A DNA stretch of 35,892 nucleotides, taken from a bacterium. Its GTDB lineage: Bacteria > Electryoneota > AABM5-125-24 > Hatepunaeales > Hatepunaeaceae. Position numbers and translations under genes: made by a program. Numbering within the stretch: position 1 is the first letter of the stretch; each line of letters starts with the position of its first letter. Below are positions 28,181 through 35,892 of the stretch, piece by piece. The notes under the pieces are model-generated. The model saw only the letters and a program-made list of their open reading frames with translations. It did not search any database and was not told where the DNA came from. The DNA is taken from positions 1 to 35,892 of the forward strand of contig JAIPJL010000020.1 in NCBI GenBank assembly GCA_021734165.1, in the 5' to 3' direction.

Positions 28181-30631
28181 ATGAAAACTTCACACTTGTT
28201 TCTCTTCATGCTGATTCTCACTTTGATAACCATTCCATGCATCGCACAGGACCATGAAAATGTTGAATTGGTTGGAAGATTATACAATCAGTGGGATTAC
28301 GCCTATGACGTCGTTGTGATTGACGATTTTGCTTATGTTGCTTCCGGGCGATCCGGTTTGCAGATTGTAGATGTTTCGCATGTTGAACATCCGGAAGTTA
28401 TAGGATATTGGGATGAAAACCGAGGAATTGCATCCAACGTCGCTATTCATCGTAACTATGCTTACATAGCAGATGGGGATGGAGGTTTAGGCATTGTCTC
28501 CGTTGCCGATCCTGAAGATCCGTATGAAGTAGGATACTGTGATTCAGTTGGACGAGTCAGTGGAGTAGCAGTTTCCGGTGATTATGTTTGTATTGCCGAT
28601 TCAAGGGGAGGCTTTAGAGTTATATCTGTTGAATATCCTGAAGATCCGCAAGAAGTAGGATACGTTGAAATTCAAAGCGCAAAAGGGATTGCTGTTTCTG
28701 GTGACTATGCTTATGTATGTGTCCAACAAGGATTGCATGTTATCTCAATTGCTGATCCTGAAAATCCTGAGGAAGTGGGATTCTGTGAAACTGAGCACAG
28801 CGCCAGGAGCGTTACTGTATCGGGAGACTATGCCTATGTGACTACTTCTCTATGTTTGTGTGTCATCTCAATTGCCGATACTGAAAATCCGGAAGAGATT
28901 GGGCGCCGTTATACTCATGGATCAGGCATTGATGTAGTGGTTTCCAATGGCTATGCTTACTTAGCGGTTGGTGACTGTGGCATGGTAGTCATCTCAATTG
29001 AAGATCCAGAAGATCTTTATTATGCAAGATATTGTGACACTCCGGATTATGCAAATGGGATCGCTGTTTCAGGTGATTTAGCATACGTTGCTGACAGGTA
29101 TGGCGGTTTACGAATCATCACCATTGCCGATCCTGAATATCTTGATGAGGTTGGATGCTATGAACCTAACGGATATATCGAGGATATTACCATATCCGGA
29201 GACTATGCTTATTTAGCTTCCGGAATCAGTGGTTTAAGGATTGTATCAGCAGCGAATCCTGAACATCCGGAGGAGGTGGGATGCTGTGACACACCTGGAT
29301 ATGGTTATGGCGTTGCTGTATCCGGTGATTTAGCATACGTCGCGGATGGGGATAGTGGTTTAGTGGTTATCTCCGTTTCAAATCCGGAGTATCCTGAGAA
29401 AATTGGGCACTGTAAAGCGCCTGAGAATGCTAGAGAAGTTGCTATTTCCGATGATTATGCTTACGTTGCTGACGGAATAACATGTTATTTGCGTGTTATG
29501 TCGATAGTCGATCCCGAGCATCCTGAAGAAGTGGGAAGTTGTGAAACGCATGGATGTGCTTTAGGAGTAGTGAGTTCGGGAGATTATGCTTATATAGCAG
29601 GTGATCAGGCAGGTTTGCGCGTGATAACCGTTGCCGATCCGGAAAATCCGCAAGAAGTGGGATACCTTGATACACAGGGGCATGCCTGTGACGTAGCAGT
29701 TTGCAATGACTATGCTTATATTGCAGACAAAACCCGTGGTTTACGAATCATCTCGATTGCCGATCCTGATAATCCAGATGAAATCGGTTATTATCATACA
29801 CCTGGAAATGCTTATGATGTCGTTGTTTCAGGTGACTATGCTTATGTTGCCGACGAAGACTATGGTTTGCGTATCATCTCAATAGCAGATCCTGAAAATC
29901 CGCAGGAAGTTGGTTATTATGACACACCAGGAGCTGCATATGGAGTAGCGGTATTTGAAGATGGTTTAATCTATTTAGCAGATAAAATAAACGTAGGTAT
30001 TTACCGTTTTTGGAAGAACGGAATACCTCCTTATATTGATCTATCGGCAGACACTCTGAACTTCAACCAAGTTGAGGTTGACTCGTCTGGCGCGATGATT
30101 TTAACTATTTTAAATACCGGCAATATAGAATTAACAATCTCTGATATAATCATAGAAGGTGACCGGTTTAACTCAGACTTTGATTCTCTATTCGTTATTG
30201 AACCGGATTCAAGCCACGATGTGATGGTTCGCTTCATGCCAAATGAAATTGGAAGTTACACTGGAATTCTGACAATTATTTCTGATGATCCGATTTATGA
30301 TTCGTTGACAGTTGCTTTAATTGGCGTCTGCCCTGATGTGGTTATTGAAACTCAGGATTTTACACCTGATAAGTTCAGATTATTCCCTGCCTATCCTAAT
30401 CCCTTCAATTCCTCAACAACTATCTGCTTTGACGTTCCGGAAAACAGTGATATATCAATAACGTTGAATGATATAAACGGCAGACAGGTAGCAACATTAC
30501 TTGATAACCATCTGACTGCCGGAAGTTACAGTCTTTCATGGAATGCGAAGGATTATCCTGCGGGAGTGTATTTATGCAGGATGGAAGCGAGTGGATTTGA
30601 TCAGACAAGGAAGCTTTTGTTGGTCAGGTGA
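28181..30631 (+). CDS. LVIVD-repeat beta-propeller secreted protein with Ig-like (choice-of-anchor/HYDIN-like) domain and type-A T9SS sorting domain
   Basis: Signal peptide; 14 repeats such as '[32 protein letters not shown]'; '[42 protein letters not shown]...[22 protein letters not shown]'; C-term '[40 protein letters not shown]...[22 protein letters not shown]'. Confidence 0.87.
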   Translation: [816 protein letters not shown]

Positions 30632-30836
30632 GGAAATATTAATTACAAGCTAAAAAAGTGTTCTATATCACACCATTTTCATCAAAATAAAGTAACTTAA
30701 AATGGTAGTTACTTGACATTTGAAGATGGTCTTATCATATTATATACTGATGAGTTGTCTTTAACGCCATGATTTCATGGTATGCGTAATTTTTAGTTGT
30801 TTTACATTTAATTTTGCCTCTTAACAAGGTAGAACG

Positions 30837-33800
30837 ATGAAATCTCCAGCTTATGGTTTACACGTCCTGATTTTAACTTTTCTCTTAATCTCTTGTTTAC
30901 AAGCGGAAATCCTCAACGTTCCCGACGATCATGAGACCATCCAGGCTGCTATAGATGCGGCTGAGGATGGTGATACCGTTTTGGTCGATCCGGGTGAGTA
31001 TGTCGAAAACATCGACTTCAATGGTAAGAACATTACCGTCGCCAGCCTTTATCTGATAGATCCGAATGATGATTATATTAATTCAACAATCATTGATGGT
31101 GATGAGAATGGTAGTGTTGTTACGTTTGAGAATGAAGAGACAGAAGATGCAGTTTTGACTGGTTTTACAATTCAGAACGGAGCTGCGAGAAACGGAGGTG
31201 GGATTTGCTGTTTAGAATCATCACCTACAATAAGCTATTGTGTAATCATGGATAATTTTGCACAGAGTTATGGAGGTGGTATTTATTTTAGACAAGTAGA
31301 TATGATAATCGAATGCTGTTACATTATCAATAACCATTCCCCGATAAACTCGGGATACGGTGGATTCTATTCATTATGCTCAGATATAACCTTTGATCAC
31401 TGTATTATTTCCGATAATGGAGTCGGTGAAAATACAAATACTTTCGTAATACACGCTTCAAATAATACTTTCATTAATTGTACTTTTTCTAATAATTCAT
31501 CTAACAATGATGTTTTTATACGAATAAATTCAGAATCCGTAGTTTCCTTTGAGAATTCGATCATTTGGCTAAACTCTGCAGGATGTATCTCGTTGACTGA
31601 TGACTGCGTAATTACATTTTCCTACACTAACTTTGAAGGTGGGCAGGAGAATATCTCCTCCAACGGAGGTGAAGTCAACTGGGGTGAGGGCAACATTGAC
31701 GATGATCCTCTGTTCTCTGATCCCGACAACGGTGATTATCACCTGACCGAAAACTCTCCCTGCATAGACGCCGGTGATCCCGACTCCCCCGAAGATCCCG
31801 ATGAAACAAGAGCCGATATGGGAGCTTATTATTTCGACCAGAGAAGAGATGATGAGATCGAATGGACTGAGCATGTGATTGATGGTGATTTTGATGGAGC
31901 TTATGATGTTGATGTTGCAGATATTGATGGCGATGGAGATATAGATGTTGTGGGAGTTGCAGAAGATGATAATACAGTTGCATGGTGGGAGAATGACGGT
32001 AATGAGGAGTTCCAGCGCCACGTGATAGATAATAATTTCACTCGCGGTCGAGTTGTACTGACAGTAGATTTTGACGGTGATGGTGATATTGATGTTATTG
32101 CCGGTGCAGCAACGCGGGGAGGTCAGGTTAAGTGGTATGAGAATAATAATGGTGATTTTGAGGGTCATGTAATCGATGATGAAATTTATGTTAATGCTCT
32201 TTTCGCAGAAGACATTGATAGTGATGGAGATATAGATTTATTGGGATCATGGGAGCAACCAAGAGTAGTGGTAGAAACGCTCTTTTGGTGGGAGAATGAT
32301 GGTGAGCAGAATTTTGAAGTGCATTATGAACGCGCACCAAGCAGAATTCAAGATGTAGTTGTACTTGATATTGACGATGATGGTGACATTGACATATTAG
32401 CATGCACGGAATCCAGAGATGAATCGGTCATATGGTGGGAAAACGATGGCAGTCAGGATTTTTCAGAAGAGAGTATGCATATAATATGTGAAGATATTAG
32501 TAATAGCAGTACTCTTTTCCCAGTCGATTTTGATGACGACAATGATATCGATATAATTTTGGGCACAGATCAAAGTCAGGTTTACTGGCTTGAGAATAAT
32601 GGAAATGAAAATTTTGAATATCACTTAATCATGGATGATCTTGAAGGTGTAACTTCAGTTTATGTTGTTGACTTAGATTTTGATGAAGATCTTGACGTTT
32701 TAATATCCAAATATGGAGAGGAAGGTAACTATATCACCTGGATGGAAAACCTTGGTAATGATGAATTTTCAGAAAATGTTATTGATGAAGATTTTAATGG
32801 CTGCTGGTCCTTAAAAGCAGTCGATTTAGATCAAGATGGAGATTTTGATTGTGTCGGTTCGTCAAGGTTTGAAGACAGTATAACCTGGTGGGAGAACAAC
32901 CTCAATCCTCCGATTCCCGATATTGCTGTTGAACCTGATGCTCTTGACTTTGGTGAAGTGAATGTTGATGAAATATCTGAGCAGACCTTTACGATTACGA
33001 ATAATGGTGAAGCGGATCTGATTATAAGTGAAATTTCTACTGAAGGTGATTATTTCGCTGTCGAATTTGAGGATGAATTTTTACTTGAAACAGACCAGGA
33101 AGTTGAAATTACTGTCACATTCTCTCCTGAAGAGGAAGGTGAATTTGCAGGTGTAATCACTATTATTTCCAATGATCCGGATGCGCGGGAGGTAGAGGTT
33201 ACGCTTGCGGGTATCGGCAGAAGGGACGATGAGATTGAATGGACGGAGCATGTGATAGATGGTGATTTCGACGGCGCTTATGATGTTTATGCTGCAGATA
33301 TTGATGGTGATGGAGATATGGATATAATAGGCGTTGCCTTTGATGGCGGTTATAGCGCCTTTTGGGAAAACAACGGTAATGAAGAGTTTGAACGTGTAGT
33401 GATTGATGTTCATTTTAATTACGGTGTTGTAGTGAAAGCAGTCGATTTAAATAGCGATGGCAATATCGATGTTATCGCAGGCACGGATGGACAAGGAAGA
33501 CTGGTAAAATGGTATGAATATATTGAAGGTAACTTCTGGGGACATGTTCTAGAGAGTGGTATTCCAAACGGTGTTCACTCGCTTTATCCACAGGATATCG
33601 ACAGCGATGGAGATATTGATATTCTGGCAGGCAGATTTAATAATGAAAATGCGCTTATGTGGTGGGAAAATGACGGTGAGCAGAACATGGAGAGATATTG
33701 GGATATAGATGGATGCCAGAGAATTCAGGATGTTGCAGCACTTGACCTTAACGAAGATGGTGAAATTGACTTTCTTGCCTGCAGGGATTTATCTGATGAA

Positions 33801-35892
33801 GCTGTTATCTGGTTGGAAAACAATGGCAATGAGGAATTTAATCAAAACTGCAGGCATGCGATTTTTAGTGGAGTTGAAGGCTGCCGGACGATCTTCCCTG
33901 TCGATTTTGATGGAGATGAGGATATTGATATAGTATTAGGTTCTGACACAGAAGGTTTAATTTTCTGGCTTGAGAATGATGGTGATGAGGATTTCGAGTA
34001 TCATCTTATTGCTGAAGGATGCGAGGGAGTAACTACTGTTTATATGGTCGATTTTGATCTTGATGATGACCTTGATGTTTTAGTGTCATTGTGTGAAGGT
34101 GATGATAATATAATCTGGTTAGAAAACCATGGTGATAATGAGTTTTCCCGATATCTTGTTTCAGATGGATTTGGTACACCCTTGTCTGTAATCGCTGATG
34201 ATGTAGATGGTGACGGTGATTTCGACATTGTTGGCGCTTCTTATGATGATGACGAGATCACCTGGTGGGAGAATAACATTATTGAGATTCCACATCCGGA
34301 TATTGCTGTTGAACCAATGGAGCTTGATTTTGGTGAAGTCAATGTCAACGAATCAGAGGAACTCAGTCTCACGATCATTAATAATGGTGATGAGAATCTT
34401 ACGGTTGAAGGTTTTTCTGTGGAGGGTGAGTATTTTGAAATCAATAACGAAAATGGCTTCATGCTCCGACCCAATCAAAGAAGTACAAGAACTGTCACTT
34501 TCTCTCCCGAAGAGGCAGGTGAATTTGCAGGAATAGTAACCATTACTTCCAACGATCCGCAGAGCCGAGAAGTGGAAGTTGCGCTTGCAGGGATCGCTGT
34601 TCACGCTAATATCTTCACAGCACACCAGATACACAGAAATTCCGCCGGTGCGCGAGCTATTGCTGCAGTTGAAATGAACAACGATGGAAATATTGATATT
34701 GTAGCTTGTGAAATGGAAGATCTTTACTGGTATGAGAACAATGGCGAGCAGGAATTTGAAGAGCATCATATAGCGCAAAACAGTGACGATATTCATTATC
34801 CAAGAAAGGTGGTTGTAATAGATTTCGATGGTGATGACGATCTGGATATTTTCCTGACCAACTATACAGGTAACTCCATCTATTGGTATGAGAATAGCGG
34901 CGATAATGAATTTGAGGAACATGTCGTAGATGATGACTTTAGAGCCCCACGCGGGCTTAATGCGACAGATTTTGATAACGATGGAGACGTTGACGTTATA
35001 GCAGGAGGTGTTGCCGGTGATGGGCTTGCCTGGTGGGAAAACGATGGTGATCAGAACCTGGAAAAACATGTTATAGGTGGAGACGAAGAGAATTCATGCT
35101 ATTCAATTTATACCGTTGATTATGATGAAGATGGGGATATGGATGTCATTGCAGGAGATTTTAATGGACAGATTATATTTTGGGAAAATGACGGTGATCA
35201 GGAATTTGACAGACATATAATCGAACAATCACAACACCCAGGGTCGGTTTATACAATCGATCTGGATAATGACGCTGATCTTGATGTTCTTACAGCATCT
35301 TACTCGATAAATTTAATTTTCTGGCTTGAGAATGAGGGTAATGGAGATTATAGTAATCATGTCATTAATAATCATATCAGTAGATGTTACAGTGTGTCTG
35401 CTGCTGATTTCGATCTGGACGGAGATACAGATATACTGGCTGCCGGTGATGATGAAACGTGTTGGTGGGAGAATGATGGAGAAATGGGCTTAACTGAACA
35501 CGCCGTTCCTGATAATTTAGCGAATGCTATGAGTGTTGTCCCCATCGATCTCGATAAAGATGGTGATTTTGACATTCTCGGAGGAGCGCTAAATGCCGCA
35601 ACCACCTGGTGGGAAAACAATCTTAATCCACCGATTCCCGATATTGCTGTTGAACCTGATGCTCTTGACTTTGGTGAAGTGAATGTTGATGAAATATCTG
35701 AGCAAACTTTCTCTATTAGCAATAATGGTGAAGCTGATCTAATTGTCAGTGAAATTTCTATCGAAGACGATTACTTCTCAGTCGAATTTGAAGAAGAGAT
35801 AGTCCTTGAACCAGACGAAGAGGTTGAGATTACGGTCGCTTTCGCTCCTGAAGAGACAGGTGAATATGCCGGATTAATTACCATATTTTCCA
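30837..35892 (+). CDS. Giant secreted repeat protein (N-terminal part): signal peptide, right-handed beta-helix-like region, then three modules of seven FG-GAP/VCBS-like blades plus Ig-like domain; truncated at right window edge
   Basis: Manual translation from ATG 30837 (MKSPAYGLHVLILTFLLISCLQAEILNVPDDHETIQAAIDAAEDGDTVLVDPGEYVENIDF...) shows no in-frame stop to the window end. Blades of type 'FERHVID.....AYDVYAADIDGDGDMDIIG....WWENDGNEE'; Ig-like 'PDIAVEPDALDFGEVNVDEISEQTFTITNNGEADLIISEI...TFSPEEEGEFAGVITIISNDPDAREVEVTLAGI'. Confidence 0.92.
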   Translation, partial: MKSPAYGLHVLILTFLLISCLQAEILNVPDDHETIQAAIDAAEDGDTVLVDPGEYVENIDFNGKNITVASLYLIDPNDDYINSTIIDGDENGSVVTFENEETEDAVLTGFTIQNGAARNGGGICCLESSPTISYCVIMDNFAQSYGGGIYFRQVDMIIECCYIINNHSPINSGYGGFYSLCSDITFDHCIISDNGVGENTNTFVIHASNNTFINCTFSNNSSNNDVFIRINSESVVSFENSIIWLNSAGCISLTDDCVITFSYTNFEGGQENISSNGGEVNWGEGNIDDDPLFSDPDNGDYHLTENSPCIDAGDPDSPEDPDETRADMGAYYFDQRRDDEIEWTEHVIDGDFDGAYDVDVADIDGDGDIDVVGVAEDDNTVAWWENDGNEEFQRHVIDNNFTRGRVVLTVDFDGDGDIDVIAGAATRGGQVKWYENNNGDFEGHVIDDEIYVNALFAEDIDSDGDIDLLGSWEQPRVVVETLFWWENDGEQNFEVHYERAPSRIQDVVVLDIDDDGDIDILACTESRDESVIWWENDGSQDFSEESMHIICEDISNSSTLFPVDFDDDNDIDIILGTDQSQVYWLENNGNENFEYHLIMDDLEGVTSVYVVDLDFDEDLDVLISKYGEEGNYITWMENLGNDEFSENVIDEDFNGCWSLKAVDLDQDGDFDCVGSSRFEDSITWWENNLNPPIPDIAVEPDALDFGEVNVDEISEQTFTITNNGEADLIISEISTEGDYFAVEFEDEFLLETDQEVEITVTFSPEEEGEFAGVITIISNDPDAREVEVTLAGIGRRDDEIEWTEHVIDGDFDGAYDVYAADIDGDGDMDIIGVAFDGGYSAFWENNGNEEFERVVIDVHFNYGVVVKAVDLNSDGNIDVIAGTDGQGRLVKWYEYIEGNFWGHVLESGIPNGVHSLYPQDIDSDGDIDILAGRFNNENALMWWENDGEQNMERYWDIDGCQRIQDVAALDLNEDGEIDFLACRDLSDEAVIWLENNGNEEFNQNCRHAIFSGVEGCRTIFPVDFDGDEDIDIVLGSDTEGLIFWLENDGDEDFEYHLIAEGCEGVTTVYMVDFDLDDDLDVLVSLCEGDDNIIWLENHGDNEFSRYLVSDGFGTPLSVIADDVDGDGDFDIVGASYDDDEITWWENNIIEIPHPDIAVEPMELDFGEVNVNESEELSLTIINNGDENLTVEGFSVEGEYFEINNENGFMLRPNQRSTRTVTFSPEEAGEFAGIVTITSNDPQSREVEVALAGIAVHANIFTAHQIHRNSAGARAIAAVEMNNDGNIDIVACEMEDLYWYENNGEQEFEEHHIAQNSDDIHYPRKVVVIDFDGDDDLDIFLTNYTGNSIYWYENSGDNEFEEHVVDDDFRAPRGLNATDFDNDGDVDVIAGGVAGDGLAWWENDGDQNLEKHVIGGDEENSCYSIYTVDYDEDGDMDVIAGDFNGQIIFWENDGDQEFDRHIIEQSQHPGSVYTIDLDNDADLDVLTASYSINLIFWLENEGNGDYSNHVINNHISRCYSVSAADFDLDGDTDILAAGDDETCWWENDGEMGLTEHAVPDNLANAMSVVPIDLDKDGDFDILGGALNAATTWWENNLNPPIPDIAVEPDALDFGEVNVDEISEQTFSISNNGEADLIVSEISIEDDYFSVEFEEEIVLEPDEEVEITVAFAPEETGEYAGLITIFS

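Noticed and set aside
30713-30743. Possible promoter TTGACA-19-TATTAT before the giant ORF
   Set aside because: Spacer longer than usual and no supporting evidence; not called as a feature.
31569-32168. 199-aa minus-strand ORF (and 31675-31983, 32191-32403, 33081-33413, 34040-34228, 34241-34474, 34353-35069, 35387-35722 minus; 33709-33933 and 34207-34536 plus)
   Set aside because: All overlap the long in-frame repeat ORF from 30837; Ile/Asn- or His-rich translations are antisense or out-of-frame by-products of GAT/GGT-rich FG-GAP repeats.
30837-35892. CRISPR-like or non-coding tandem repeat interpretation of the recurrent 'gatggtgatggagatattgat' strings
   Set aside because: Repeats are in-frame codons of DxDGDGDID loops at blade-length spacing (~150 nt), diverged, and within an open reading frame; there are no spacer-like uniform units.
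1-35892. tRNA, rRNA, CRISPR array, prophage or transposase genes
   Set aside because: No cloverleaf, rRNA-like segment, regular repeat-spacer array, integrase, phage structural or transposase motif was recognised in either strand by reading; a tRNAscan/Infernal run would be needed to exclude small RNAs.

Overview
This 35.9-kb window is bacterial DNA. The gene content and 'YPNPFNS[ST]TTI' C-terminal sorting domains suggest the FCB/Bacteroidota-Calditrichota-like sphere (inference only; no marker gene was available to place it). The left part (1-9.5 kb) is mostly housekeeping: the 3' end of RNase Y, an amidohydrolase, a class-I GATase-type hydrolase, holA, an ECF sigma/anti-sigma pair, a 59-aa ORF missing from the supplied track, rdgB, a cysteine desulfurase, mnmA and panB. 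The middle (9.7-20.6 kb) has a large C25 (gingipain-like) peptidase with a type-A sorting domain, a DinB-like protein, a convergent lipoprotein, a membrane glycosyltransferase-like protein, a MocA-like/XdhC pair, a DUF374 acyltransferase and lpxK. The right part (20.8-35.9 kb) is rich in secreted repeat proteins: two 14-blade LVIVD propeller proteins with sorting domains, and a giant ORF open from 30837 to the window edge that the ORF track does not list. That giant ORF encodes a signal peptide, a beta-helix-like region, and three consecutive modules of seven FG-GAP-like blades plus one Ig-like domain. A DASS-family transporter sits between two 82-bp inverted repeats that match at 78/82 positions. 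Intergenic regions carry several kinds of short palindromic repeat, some of which create spurious ORFs or false N-termini. A CRP/FNR-like motif is shared upstream of two secreted-protein genes.
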